A stretch of 64,000 bases of DNA. Source: an uncultured Odoribacter sp. (GTDB lineage: Bacteria; Bacteroidota; Bacteroidia; Bacteroidales; Marinifilaceae). Shown here piece by piece: positions 37,067-45,728 of the stretch. Below the pieces are notes generated by a model. That model searched no databases and was not told the origin of the DNA. It saw nothing but the letters and a program-made list of their open reading frames with translations. The position numbers were made by a program, and so were the translations under genes. Location: positions 1-64,000 of the forward strand of contig CALUKF010000010.1 of NCBI GenBank assembly GCA_944321145.1, written 5' to 3'. Position 1 is the first letter of the stretch, and each line of letters begins with the position of its first letter.

Positions 37067-38839
37067 ATGGAAAAATTTAAAGAATTAGGTTTACAAGGAA
37101 AAATCCTGAAAGGAATAGAAGATTTAGGTTTTGAACAGCCCACTCCGATTCAGGAGAAAGTGATTCCCGTGATTTTGGGAGAAGAGAACGATTTAGTTGC
37201 CTTGGCACAGACGGGCACGGGCAAAACGGCAGCATTCGGGTTGCCGCTTTTGCAAAAGCTGGAAACCGCCCTGCCCGAAGTGCAGGTATTGGTGTTAAGC
37301 CCTACCCGCGAGCTCTGCATGCAGATAGGCAAGGACTTTCAGAACTACGCAAAATATCGCCCGGACATCAAAGTGGTCTGTGTCTATGGCGGTGCAGACA
37401 TCCGCAAGCAAATCAAAGAGATAAAACAAGGCTGCCATGTCCTGCTGGCAACCCCCGGACGCCTCTGCGACCTCATCAGGCGCGAAGCCGTCAGCATCGA
37501 ATATGTACGGGCGGTCGTCCTCGACGAAGCGGACGAGATGCTCAACATGGGCTTTAAAGAAGACCTGAATTTCATCCTTGACGAAACCCCGGAAGAGCGC
37601 AAAACCTACCTTTTCTCGGCAACTATGCCCCGCGAGGTGGAGCGCATTGCCAAGACTTACCTGCGCGCTCCCCAGGAGATTTCCACCGGAAAGAAAAACC
37701 AAGGGGCGGACACCGTCTCCCACGAATACTACCAGGTGCGTGCCAAGGACTGCTACGAGACCTTGCGCCGCGTGATAGACTGTGCCCCCGATATGTATGC
37801 CATCATCTTCACCCGCACCAAAATAGATGCCCGCGACATAGCCCGCAAACTTCACAAGGACGGCATTGATTGCGATGCCCTCCACGGCGATTTGAGCCAG
37901 GCGCAGCGTGACGACGTGATGGAACGCTTCCGTTCCAAACGCTTGAAAGTGCTGGTGGCGACCGATGTCGCAGCCCGCGGCTTGGATGTCGACAACCTGA
38001 CCCACGTCATCAACTACAACCTCCCGGAGGATGTAGAGAGCTACACCCACCGCAGCGGACGTACGGGACGTGCCGGCAAGGAAGGCATTTCCGTTGCCAT
38101 CATCAACTCCAAGGAGCGGGGAAAGTTGCGCCGCATCGAGAAAATCATCAAAAAAGAGTTCCAATACCGCGAAGTCCCCGGCGGCGAAGCGGTTTGCCGT
38201 GCGCAACTCCTCTGGTATGCCGACAAAATCCTGGCTGCCGAGCCCAAAGAGACATTAGAGAAATACAAGGACGAACTGTATGCGAAATTTGCTTCCCTTA
38301 CCAAGGAAGAACTCTTGCAGAAAATTCTTTCCTATGAGTTCGGCAAACTCCTGAAGAAATATGCCAACGTCGAAGACCTGAACCTCCCCGAGAATGAGTG
38401 TGGCGGCAAGCGCGAAGGCAAAAAGGAGGGCAAGAAAGAAACGGACGGGCAGCACGATTTCACCACCTTCACCCTCAACATTGGCAGCGACGATGGCTTC
38501 ACCCCCCGCGACCTTATGACCATCATCAACGAGAACGTCCCCCGCCGCGGCTTGGAGATTGGTGCAATCCGCATCTTTGAAGGCAACACGAAATTCGAGA
38601 TAGACCTTGGCGACCTTCGCCGTTTCGCCTCCTTCTTCCGCAACGTCAGCTTCAACGGCTTGCCCTTCCACCCGGTGGAAATCAAAGACCGTTACGCCCG
38701 CGACAAAGGACGCTCCCGCGCCCCCTTCCCCGAAAAACGCCGTTTCGACAAGAAACGCGCCGACAAAGGCAAGCGCGGTCGCTTCGCCGAAAAGAAGAAA
38801 GGCATCGGCAACTCCCCTCGCCCCCGCAAAAAACGCTAA
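37067..38839 (+). CDS. DEAD-box RNA helicase with DbpA-like RNA-binding domain
   Basis: 590 residues. All helicase motifs are seen: Q motif PTPIQEKVIP, AQTGTGKT, PTREL, TPGR, DEAD, SAT, and HRSGRTGRAG. A DbpA RNA-binding domain (about 465-550; NIGSDDGFTPRDLMTIIN) and a basic, arginine/lysine-rich tail follow. Proteins of the DeaD/CsdA group unwind RNA in ribosome assembly and cold adaptation. In this gene C-rich codons replace the G-rich style of the upstream cluster. Starts 39 bases after ftsZ2 and is followed by a terminator. Confidence 0.93.
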   Translation: MEKFKELGLQGKILKGIEDLGFEQPTPIQEKVIPVILGEENDLVALAQTGTGKTAAFGLPLLQKLETALPEVQVLVLSPTRELCMQIGKDFQNYAKYRPDIKVVCVYGGADIRKQIKEIKQGCHVLLATPGRLCDLIRREAVSIEYVRAVVLDEADEMLNMGFKEDLNFILDETPEERKTYLFSATMPREVERIAKTYLRAPQEISTGKKNQGADTVSHEYYQVRAKDCYETLRRVIDCAPDMYAIIFTRTKIDARDIARKLHKDGIDCDALHGDLSQAQRDDVMERFRSKRLKVLVATDVAARGLDVDNLTHVINYNLPEDVESYTHRSGRTGRAGKEGISVAIINSKERGKLRRIEKIIKKEFQYREVPGGEAVCRAQLLWYADKILAAEPKETLEKYKDELYAKFASLTKEELLQKILSYEFGKLLKKYANVEDLNLPENECGGKREGKKEGKKETDGQHDFTTFTLNIGSDDGFTPRDLMTIINENVPRRGLEIGAIRIFEGNTKFEIDLGDLRRFASFFRNVSFNGLPFHPVEIKDRYARDKGRSRAPFPEKRRFDKKRADKGKRGRFAEKKKGIGNSPRPRKKR

Positions 38840-38855
38840 CCGCGTTCATCAGAAA

Positions 38856-38893
38856 ACAGGCGTGCCCCTCCCAACGGCACGCCTGTTTTTTTT
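38856..38893 (+). terminator. Intrinsic terminator after the helicase gene
   Basis: Stem ACAGGCGTGCC / GGCACGCCTGT with a run of T directly after, 17 bases past the helicase stop. Probably ends transcripts from the dcw-helicase side. Confidence 0.9.
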
Positions 38894-38911
38894 CATCCGC
38901 CCCACCCAAAC

Positions 38912-38966
38912 ATTTGGTGGAAACCGGCAAAATCGCCAAAAAAATTTGGTGGAAACCGGCAAAATC
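38912..38966 (+). repeat. Two 23-base direct repeats
   Basis: ATTTGGTGGAAACCGGCAAA plus ATC occurs at 38912-38934 and again at 38944-38966, period 32, without mismatch, in the short gap before the convergent permease gene. Confidence 0.8.
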
Positions 38967-38982
38967 CTCAAAAAGAAATAGT

Positions 38983-40323
38983 TTAAAAAAGATTGCCAAA
39001 CAAATACCCCGAAAGGGTGGACATAATAATGACAAGGGCTACGTAAACCATTGTTTTCTTTGTACCTAATACACCTTGAATGACCAACATACTTGGCAAA
39101 GACAATGACGGACCTACCAACAGCAATGCCAATGCCGGACCTTTGCCCATGCCGGAAGCCAACAAGCCTTGAATAATGGGCACTTCTGTCAAAGTTGCAA
39201 AATACATGAACGCGCCTGTAAAGCTTGCAAAAAAATTAGCAAACAGCGAATTGCCGCCAACAGCCCATTCAATCCATGCGTTGGGGATAATGCCGGCTAT
39301 GGCAATATTTTCGTGGCTTGAGCCTAAGAGAAAACCGGCACTGATTACGCCGATAGCCAACAAGGGCAATATTTGTTTGGCAAATCCCCAAGAGGCAAAT
39401 GCCCATTCTTTGTTTTCCTCGTCACGTTTGTCGAAAAGCAGGATGATAGCTAATGCCGTGATGGCGAAAAGCATTGGCACGAGGGGGACAAATGTTTTGT
39501 TGCCTACAAACATGCCGGCGAGGACTGCGGATATGACCGTTGCCATGGCACCGAAGAATACGTGCCAGGCATTTAATTTTAAGATTTTGATGAGCGACCA
39601 ACACAAGCCCAAGGACAGCGCTCCCGTGATATGCCATTTGTTTTCAAAGATGAAGTGCCATAAGCCGCTGTCTGAAGAGGAAGGCGCGCCCCAATTGGCA
39701 AAAACCAATATCAAAACCAGCGTGAAAAAATGAAATGCGGTTTGCCACAACGGGCGTTTCTCCGGCAAGGGGGTGATGTTCATTTGGTTTTCTTGCTTAG
39801 CTTTTTCCTCTTTTCTGAAAATGAATGACATGGCTAACCCAATGACAATGGAAAACAAAATCGCCCCTGCCAGTCGCGCCATGCCCATTTTTATCCCTAA
39901 AATTTTCATGGTCAGAATGATGGACAAGATGCTGATTGCCGGTCCTGAGTAGAGGAAGGCGATGGCGGGACCTAAGCCTGCGCCCCGTTTGTAAATGCTG
40001 GTAAACAGCGGCAATATCGTGCACGAGCAAACGGCAAGGATGCCTCCGGAGATGGCGGCGACTGAATAAGACAGCCATTTCTTTGCATTTGCCCCAAAAT
40101 ATTTCAACACAGTGCCTTGGCTGACAAACACGGCAATGCTTCCGGCAATGAAAAATGCAGGAAGCAGGCACAATATGACATGTTCCCGGGCATACCATTG
40201 TGCAAGGTCAAGGCTTGCGCGAATGGCAGTGATGAGGCTTTCGCTGCCGAGCTGCAGAAAAAATGCGATCGCATAAAGCAAGACAATCCAAAAGAGGATT
40301 TTCAATTCTTTTTTCGTATCCAT
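38983..40323 (-). CDS. Permease, SO_0444/ArsP-like (DUF318) family
   Basis: 446 residues with about ten membrane segments and the family's cysteine motif AVCSCTILPLF plus YKRGAGLGPAIAFLYSGPA. Members export copper, zinc or organoarsenicals. The last gene of a minus-strand operon with ArsR, ArsF, ArsG and a CxxC mini-thioredoxin, so a role in arsenical export or thiol-linked metalloid transport is likely. It lies 12 bases after the small redox gene. Confidence 0.8.
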   Translation of the reverse strand: MDTKKELKILFWIVLLYAIAFFLQLGSESLITAIRASLDLAQWYAREHVILCLLPAFFIAGSIAVFVSQGTVLKYFGANAKKWLSYSVAAISGGILAVCSCTILPLFTSIYKRGAGLGPAIAFLYSGPAISILSIILTMKILGIKMGMARLAGAILFSIVIGLAMSFIFRKEEKAKQENQMNITPLPEKRPLWQTAFHFFTLVLILVFANWGAPSSSDSGLWHFIFENKWHITGALSLGLCWSLIKILKLNAWHVFFGAMATVISAVLAGMFVGNKTFVPLVPMLFAITALAIILLFDKRDEENKEWAFASWGFAKQILPLLAIGVISAGFLLGSSHENIAIAGIIPNAWIEWAVGGNSLFANFFASFTGAFMYFATLTEVPIIQGLLASGMGKGPALALLLVGPSLSLPSMLVIQGVLGTKKTMVYVALVIIMSTLSGYLFGNLF

Positions 40324-40335
40324 TCCTGTTTTTGT

Positions 40336-40569
40336 TTAAATGCCAAGCAATTGTTTTATTTCTTTTTCGGACGGAATGCGTCCTTTGATTTTGACCGCCC
40401 CGTCTATCATGATGGCGGGAGTGCTGAGGATGCCTGCGTTCAATATTTCGACAATATCCTCCACTTTGCTTAGTTGTGCATCAATTCCATATTCTTCGAT
40501 GATTCTTTTTATCAATTGGTAGGCGGCTGAGCACTTTGCGCAGCCTGCCCCTAAAACTTTGATTTCCAT
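40336..40569 (-). CDS. Small thioredoxin-like redox protein (ArsE-like)
   Basis: 77 residues. A glutaredoxin/thioredoxin-3 fold with GAGCAKC at residues 7-13 and the cis-Pro block STPAIMIDG (49-57). Such proteins accompany DUF318 permeases and, as ArsE, act with ArsF in reducing nitroaromatic arsenicals. Here it lies between arsG (12 bases upstream) and the permease (12 bases downstream). Its exact electron partner is inferred from the operon. Confidence 0.75.
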   Translation of the reverse strand: MEIKVLGAGCAKCSAAYQLIKRIIEEYGIDAQLSKVEDIVEILNAGILSTPAIMIDGAVKIKGRIPSEKEIKQLLGI

Positions 40570-40581
40570 GATTCAGTTTTT

Positions 40582-41289
40582 CTATAAATAAATGGTGATA
40601 CAATAATATGTGCCAATGGTGACAAATATTCCTCCTGCAATTCGCTTTACCCACTTTTGGGTCACTTGCATTTTTCCATAAAATTTGCTGATACGTTGTG
40701 TGCTGAACGCCAGTATCCAGGCAACAACCAAAACAGGCAGTGCGGTTGCTACGGCAAAAAATACCGGTAAAAAATAACCGCCGGCGGTCGTCGCGGACAT
40801 GGGTATCAGCATCCCGAAATAAAACACTCCGCTTGTCGGGCAAAATGCCATGGCGAACAGCATGCCGAGCAGCAAAGCGCCCCAGCCTCCCTTGCGGGCT
40901 AAATTCTCCCCGTTGCCTGCCATTCCCAAGGAAGGCAGCTTTAGTTTGTTGCCGACCAGCATGAATAGCCCGATAAGCAGCAACGCCGGTCCTAAAATAT
41001 TTTCCCCGTATTCGCTTATGAATTGCTGGATGCCAAACAAGCTTGCCCCCTTTTTCAAAATAGCAATCAGCGCAATGCCTAATAGTGTATAGGCGACAGT
41101 CCGTCCGAGAGTATACAGCAATCCGTTAGCAAAAACCCGGCGGCGGTTTCCGATGTCTTTGCCGATAAAGCCGACTGCGGCAATGTTTGTTGCCAGCGGG
41201 CATGGGGATATGGCGGTAATCAGTCCTAACAACAAAGCGCTCACCGCAGGCGTGTTGCTGCTGTCCAATAAAGTTTGCAACCATTCCAT
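40582..41289 (-). CDS. ArsG-like CcdA-family membrane transporter
   Basis: 235 residues, six or seven membrane helices, related to the CcdA/DsbD thiol transporters. The two conserved cysteines are in ISPCPLATNI (about 28-37) and MAFCPTSGVFY (about 147-157). In ArsEFG systems, ArsG exports trivalent aromatic arsenicals; in a general redox role it would pass electrons across the membrane. Seven bases after the arsF stop, in the same operon. Confidence 0.75.
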   Translation of the reverse strand: MEWLQTLLDSSNTPAVSALLLGLITAISPCPLATNIAAVGFIGKDIGNRRRVFANGLLYTLGRTVAYTLLGIALIAILKKGASLFGIQQFISEYGENILGPALLLIGLFMLVGNKLKLPSLGMAGNGENLARKGGWGALLLGMLFAMAFCPTSGVFYFGMLIPMSATTAGGYFLPVFFAVATALPVLVVAWILAFSTQRISKFYGKMQVTQKWVKRIAGGIFVTIGTYYCITIYL

Positions 41290-41296
41290 AATGCAC

Positions 41297-41746
41297 TCAT
41301 TTTAGTAACGCGCTGATTTTTTCCGCCAGTTCTTTTTTGAACTTTTCCGGAGCAGTCCGGGCAGTGGCGAAGGCTTGCAGGGTGAGGTTTTCGTAACGCT
41401 CCTTGCCCTCTTTCCATTGGCTGACAATCAACGACGACCAGGCGACTTGGTACCTCTCGGCAATCTTTTTGTTTTCTTCGAGGGAGAGGTCAATGGTTTT
41501 GAACACCACCCGTCCCGTTTTCACCTCCTCGGCAAATAGGGTTTCCACTGTTTCTTGGGCATTTTTCTCGATTGCCGTGCAAGTCACGCACCGTTTCTTG
41601 GTATGGAAACAGAGGACTTCCACACGGATATCCTTTTCTTGGCTTGAAGTCGTTTGTGTTTCTTCCCCCGCGTTTGGGAGAGTGCTTGGATTGCCGTAAG
41701 CCGCCAGGCTTAAGCAAAGTGCCAACATGAAAATGAATTTATTCAT
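41297..41746 (-). CDS. ArsF-like exported thiol protein
   Basis: 149 residues, signal peptide (1-18, MNKFIFMLALCLSLAAYG). The CFHTKKRCVTCTAIE block near residues 46-60 places Cys-x2-Cys (CVTC) in a thioredoxin-like position. Family members are annotated as the ArsF subunit of nitrophenylarsenical reduction. Preceded by its own promoter/operator at 41783-41800. Assignment rests on the motif and on the arsR-arsF-arsG-arsE order. Confidence 0.75.
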   Translation of the reverse strand: MNKFIFMLALCLSLAAYGNPSTLPNAGEETQTTSSQEKDIRVEVLCFHTKKRCVTCTAIEKNAQETVETLFAEEVKTGRVVFKTIDLSLEENKKIAERYQVAWSSLIVSQWKEGKERYENLTLQAFATARTAPEKFKKELAEKISALLK

Positions 41747-41782
41747 ACAAATTGTTTTTAGTGGTTATTGAATATGTTTGTA

Positions 41783-41800
41783 TTTCGCAAAACTACGAAC
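41783..41800 (-). promoter_or_regulatory. ArsR-type operator with embedded -7 element, before arsF
   Basis: TTTCG-CAAAACTA-CGAAC, a dyad with an 8-base spacer. The spacer read on the minus strand is TAGTTTTG, a perfect TAnnTTTG -7 box. Nearly the same dyad precedes arsR. Confidence 0.7.
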
Positions 41801-41822
41801 ACCAAGGGCAAAAAAGATGCCG

Positions 41823-42146
41823 TTATCCACAGCATGTCTTTTTGCCCCACGCGCATTGCCCGAAGAACTTGGCAAAGAGCTTTGAAGCCGTCTCCCAGTT
41901 TTCCCGATTGATGCAATACTTTACTTTCGGCGTTTCGATTTCGCCTTGTATCAATCCGGCATCCTTCAGTTCTTTTAAATGCTGGGAAACAGTCGCTTTG
42001 GCAATGGGCAATTCCTCATGGATGTCGCCAAAGAAGCAACACTCCTGTTTTGCCAGAAATTCGAGGATAGCCATTCTTGCCGGATGCCCCATGGCTTTGG
42101 CAAACCGGGCAATCTGCTCTTGTTCAGCTGTATATTCTTTGTTCAT
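41823..42146 (-). CDS. arsR: ArsR-family metalloregulator
   Basis: 107 residues. Winged-helix repressor with [15 protein letters not shown] (about 51-65) as the recognition helix region. Candidate metalloid ligands are Cys36-Cys37 in KQECCFF and Cys98, Cys105 and Cys106 in the tail [12 protein letters not shown]. It should repress its own operon and let go on binding As(III). First gene of the operon; dyads lie before it and before arsF. Confidence 0.93.
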   Translation of the reverse strand: MNKEYTAEQEQIARFAKAMGHPARMAILEFLAKQECCFFGDIHEELPIAKATVSQHLKELKDAGLIQGEIETPKVKYCINRENWETASKLFAKFFGQCAWGKKTCCG

Positions 42147-42166
42147 ATTCCTGTTTTATTCAAATT

Positions 42167-42202
42167 GTTCGCAAATTTACGAACGATATGCGAAAATGCA
42201 AA
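42167..42202 (-). promoter_or_regulatory. arsR promoter and ArsR-type operator
   Basis: GTTCG-CAAATTTA-CGAAC (42167-42184). On the minus strand the 8-base spacer reads TAAATTTG, a consensus -7 box, and TTTG (complement of 42199-42202) stands 19 bases upstream, the ideal -33. The dyad thus brackets the -7 element precisely. Confidence 0.85.
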
Positions 42203-42838
42203 ATATATTGCCTTTATTTTTCTTGCTTCAATTGCTATTGCGAAACCAGGCTTTGATTTCCAGGCTATTCTCGCCCTGCTTAGGGGCTGTTCCCGTGTCA
42301 TTACTGGTTCATCCCCGGTTATTCCCTTGTCTTGCTACGGTTTGAACCGGGACAAGACGGTGTCATCCGCCTGCCTAAAATCCTGTTGTCCTCCGATGTG
42401 GCAGGGAGCAGGACGGCATTCCTCGCCTTTTTGACCGCCTGCTTTCTGGGCTTGTTGCCAACCTCTTGCATGTCAAATAACGTTCTGTTCCCGTGTCACC
42501 TTCCATACACCTTTCATGTTACTTTCTTCCTGCGCCCATCCAGATCGGAGTTGAACCTGAATTGAACCTAAGTTGAACCTGAATTGCTACCTGAACAGGC
42601 TGTGATTTGCCCTTTGCTTCCCCGCCATCCGGGCGTGTGCAGCTTCTTGCCGCATCCCTTGCCATCCGCTGCCTGTCCGTTCTATGGTTGGTCTCTGGTT
42701 CTCCTGCCCGTTTCCCGTACCTGCCTTGTACCTCCCGTGGTTCCCGCTGCCTGAGGTGCGGCGAATCTCCGGAGCACCACCGCGGAAGGTAGAGACCAAA
42801 TAAGGAGCGCAAAGGCATGTTATTAGAAATTTAATTTG
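42185..42838. other. Long noncoding gap with repeats
   Basis: About 650 bases before the RloA-like gene. Contains a segment similar to the reverse complement of 14275-14301, the second copy of the 64-base repeat (42485-42548), and a 22-base tandem pair AGTTGAACCTGAATTG.. at 42549-42592. Looks like decayed mobile-element or repeat debris. No supported gene. Confidence 0.6.
42485..42548 (+). repeat. 64-base dispersed repeat, copy 2
   Basis: About 55 of 64 bases match 14197-14260. Same orientation, 28 kb apart, both noncoding. Confidence 0.65.
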
Positions 42839-42874
42839 TAATTTTGCAGTATTGTTACAAAAATCAGATGTAAA

Positions 42875-44089
42875 ATGGTTCTTGAAATTCGTTTGAGCAA
42901 TTTTTTCTCCATAAAGGATGAAATCGTCTTGGAGATGCAGGCTGCCAATATTCATACGAAAAAGGCAAAGGAGTTGGAAGCCAATACTTTTGTGTGCGGT
43001 AAAGAACGCCTTTTGAAAACAGTCGCCATTTATGGAGCCAACGCTTCAGGAAAGAGTAATATTATCAAAGCTATCCGTGCTTGTGTGCGGATGATTATAG
43101 AGTCGCATAATTATAATGAGGGGACTGTTTTTGCCTTTATGCCGTTTAAATTTGGCGGGATGGGACAACCGAGCCGTTTTTTTATTCGTTTTTTGATGGA
43201 AGGGGTTGAATATGAGTATGCTTTTTCCATGATGCGCACTGAGGTATTGACGGAGGAATTGTATTATTACCCGAATGGACGCCGCTCTTTGATTTTTGCA
43301 AGGGATGAAAGGAGGGGGATGGAAAAGAAGGATGTATATGAATTCCGGTCGGTTATTCGCCGTCCTTTGGATGTAGCTGAAAATACTTCGAAGAAGACGC
43401 TTTTTATTTCTCGTGCCAGCCAGATGGACAGGGAAGTAGCCAAAGAAGTATTCAGGTATTTCCGGGAACGCTTTGTGCTTAATTATACGGACTATGATTC
43501 TTTGGCGGTCGAGGCATTGTTGAGAGCAAATAAGGAGGCATTTTTGAAGGTTTTGCGGACAGCTGACAGCGATATTGTGGATGTCCGGACTCACCGCAAG
43601 GTGAAGCCATTTATTACGGCTTCTTGGGATGAGCAGGGCAATCAGTGGTATCCGCGGGATAACAGGCAGGAGAACCAGTTGATGATAAAGACATTCCATC
43701 GAAGCAATCCGGCTGTCGCGTTTGATTTTTTTATGGAGGAGTCTGCAGGGACGCAGGTATTATTTATGATGATGCTGACCATAATGAATGTCATCAAAGA
43801 GAACAAGGTGTTGCTGATTGACGAGATTGAGACCAGTTTGCATACGAAGTTGGTGGAGTATATCATAGATTTGTTTCATCACAGTGATTCTGCCCAGCTG
43901 ATTTATACGACGCATAATACTAATTTGTTGGATACGAATAAATTGCGCAGAGACCAAGTCTATTTTGTCAATAAACGGGATGATGCTTCGTCTGATTTGT
44001 ATTCGCTTTTTGATTATAAGGATTTCCGCGAGAATATGGATATGGAAAAGGCATATTTGCAAGGGCGTTTCGATGCCATTCCGTATTAA
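42875..44089 (+). CDS. AAA-family ATPase, RloA-like
   Basis: 404 residues. N-terminal RLSNFFSIKDEI and Walker A GANASGKSN (about 54-62), a long middle part, Walker B VLLIDEIETSLH (about 311-322) and a C-terminal H-loop TTHNTNLLD. This is the AAA_15/AAA_21 ABC-ATPase architecture of RloA, OLD and related proteins, often paired with a nuclease-like RloB and linked to restriction or phage defence. It looks intact. A short overlapping ORF after it resembles an RloB C-terminus. A likely -7 box TAATTTTG is at 42839. Confidence 0.85.
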   Translation: MVLEIRLSNFFSIKDEIVLEMQAANIHTKKAKELEANTFVCGKERLLKTVAIYGANASGKSNIIKAIRACVRMIIESHNYNEGTVFAFMPFKFGGMGQPSRFFIRFLMEGVEYEYAFSMMRTEVLTEELYYYPNGRRSLIFARDERRGMEKKDVYEFRSVIRRPLDVAENTSKKTLFISRASQMDREVAKEVFRYFRERFVLNYTDYDSLAVEALLRANKEAFLKVLRTADSDIVDVRTHRKVKPFITASWDEQGNQWYPRDNRQENQLMIKTFHRSNPAVAFDFFMEESAGTQVLFMMMLTIMNVIKENKVLLIDEIETSLHTKLVEYIIDLFHHSDSAQLIYTTHNTNLLDTNKLRRDQVYFVNKRDDASSDLYSLFDYKDFRENMDMEKAYLQGRFDAIPY

Positions 44090-44204
44090 AAAAGCAAGGT
44101 TGGCTGTTGCGGGAGAAGCTGTAAAAAGAGCCAAGAAGATGGCACCTTATCAGAATCCTTCTACGACGGTTTATCTTTTGATAGAAGCACTTAGTGAAAA
44201 ATAA
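44073..44204 (+). pseudogene. Possible RloB remnant
   Basis: A 43-codon reading frame starting at an ATG 14 bases before the end of the ATPase stop, in another frame. Its last residues, NPSTTVYLLIEALSEK, resemble the conserved C-terminus of RloB-like proteins, and its start is where rloB would normally overlap rloA. Full RloB is about 200 residues, so the interior would be deleted. Family recall only, so the call is tentative. Confidence 0.4.
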
Positions 44205-44214
44205 CGGTTGAAAA

Positions 44215-44258
44215 GAGGGTGTATCAAATTGCGATATATTTGATGTTCCCTCTTTTTG
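44215..44258 (+). terminator. Terminator-like hairpin repeat, copy 1
   Basis: Stem GAGGGTGTATCAAAT / ATTTGATGTTCCCTC (two mismatches) followed by TTTTT. Practically the same as 45729-45778. Ends the RloA-like transcript. Confidence 0.8.
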
Positions 44259-44348
44259 TACTTACGATTCTTATTTTTTTGCTAAAAGGTTGTTTTCACA
44301 AACTTTATGTTTACCTTTGTTTTGATTAAACTAAATGGAAATAATAAA

Positions 44349-45623
44349 ATGGAAAAGATCTTTTTGACACTTACAGTCATGATGCTAAGTGTTTTTACAC
44401 TTTGTGCGATTCCTAATTCCAAAGAACAGATTGGATTGGACAACCTTATGGAAAGCTATACTGCATCAAACGATTCGGTCATTCAACGGATGGATGTGAT
44501 TACGGCAAAAATGGAAGCTGTATATACTCAAATGAAATCGGATTCGGAAAAGAATTGGTTCGGTTTTGATATTGATTTGTCTAATATGTGGGTCGCATTT
44601 TGGGGGCTTGTCATCGGAATCGTTGCCCTTGGAGTCGGAATTGTGGGTACATGGTATGGCTATCGGGGGTTCCAAGAGTCGAAAAGATCTGCCGATGAGT
44701 CGAAAAGAACTGCTGATAATGTGATGCGTGCCTCTCTCAATGTATTGGAAGGACAATTCAACGATTTAATCAGGCATTTGTACCGGAACTTGGTATGTAC
44801 ATTGGCTTTCAGCCAAAAGGCATTAGAGTCTGCCTTCGATGAAGCGGAAGAAGAAAAAAAGAAAATAAGCCAATATCCTTCAGAAGAACATTTATTAAAA
44901 CTCAAAATTCTCTCGGAAGATGCATTACAATTAGAAAAGTACAACAATGACCCCACTATTTATCAAAAGATGCATGAATTGAAGTTACTGTTCCGAAATT
45001 ATGATATAGAAATAGACACAACGTTAATGCATCTGAAAAACAAAGATATGAAACTTAGTGAAATAAAAAATGACTTGGATACGCTAACATACAAACCTCT
45101 GCATCTTATCGAAGCAATTCGTGGTATAACAGATAAGATAATGGCTCAACAAGATGGAGGCGTGAATTTTGATGCATCTAAAAACGTTGCATCTATAATG
45201 ACACGCGAACATATAAGCAAAGTGGATGATTGGAAAAAGACAAAAGCCGCGTTGGGCGTGTTCTTGAATTTAGCTAAAATCGTTCCTCCTTTCATTAAAG
45301 AAAAGGGGAAAAGAGAAGAAACAGAAAAAACGATATCCAAACCATACGATGGGTTAAGACGCTCGCGGAACCGCCTGTTCGATAAAGCAGCAATTAATAC
45401 ATTAAGTTATGAAGAAGATATATTCACTCTGAAAGACAAAAAAGAAGGTAAAAATAATGATTATCGTAACCAAATCAGTGAAATATACGAGAAGTTTCAA
45501 GAAATTGGCGAATTCAAGAATAATATACTCAACCAATATGACTTTAAGAACTATTTCCTCACCATGCTTTCGATTGACGTAACCATCGAACTGAGCAAGA
45601 TACACATGATTGAAATTAAATAA
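44349..45623 (+). CDS. Unknown membrane protein with coiled-coil region
   Basis: 424 residues from ATG 44349. Signal peptide or first membrane segment (1-22), then a helix at about 80-103 and the SADESKRTADNVMRAS heptad-like stretch; the remaining 300 residues are highly charged, helical and lack a domain I know. The gene is visibly more A+T-rich than its neighbours and is bracketed by near-identical hairpins, suggesting acquisition as a unit. A membrane-anchored effector in a defence cassette with the upstream ATPase is possible but unproven. Confidence 0.75.
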   Translation: MEKIFLTLTVMMLSVFTLCAIPNSKEQIGLDNLMESYTASNDSVIQRMDVITAKMEAVYTQMKSDSEKNWFGFDIDLSNMWVAFWGLVIGIVALGVGIVGTWYGYRGFQESKRSADESKRTADNVMRASLNVLEGQFNDLIRHLYRNLVCTLAFSQKALESAFDEAEEEKKKISQYPSEEHLLKLKILSEDALQLEKYNNDPTIYQKMHELKLLFRNYDIEIDTTLMHLKNKDMKLSEIKNDLDTLTYKPLHLIEAIRGITDKIMAQQDGGVNFDASKNVASIMTREHISKVDDWKKTKAALGVFLNLAKIVPPFIKEKGKREETEKTISKPYDGLRRSRNRLFDKAAINTLSYEEDIFTLKDKKEGKNNDYRNQISEIYEKFQEIGEFKNNILNQYDFKNYFLTMLSIDVTIELSKIHMIEIK

Positions 45624-45728
45624 AATAAGGGCTGGCAACTCCTGTCCCTATTTGCCGATAAAAGATTTAATTCGTTCTAATAAATAAACTATTAGTATTT
45701 TCCCTTAATATAGACTTTGGGAAGTAAT

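Noticed and set aside
43965..44204. Full 79-codon frame overlapping the ATPase end
   Set aside because: Only its last 43 codons look meaningful; the first part is antiphase reading of the ATPase.
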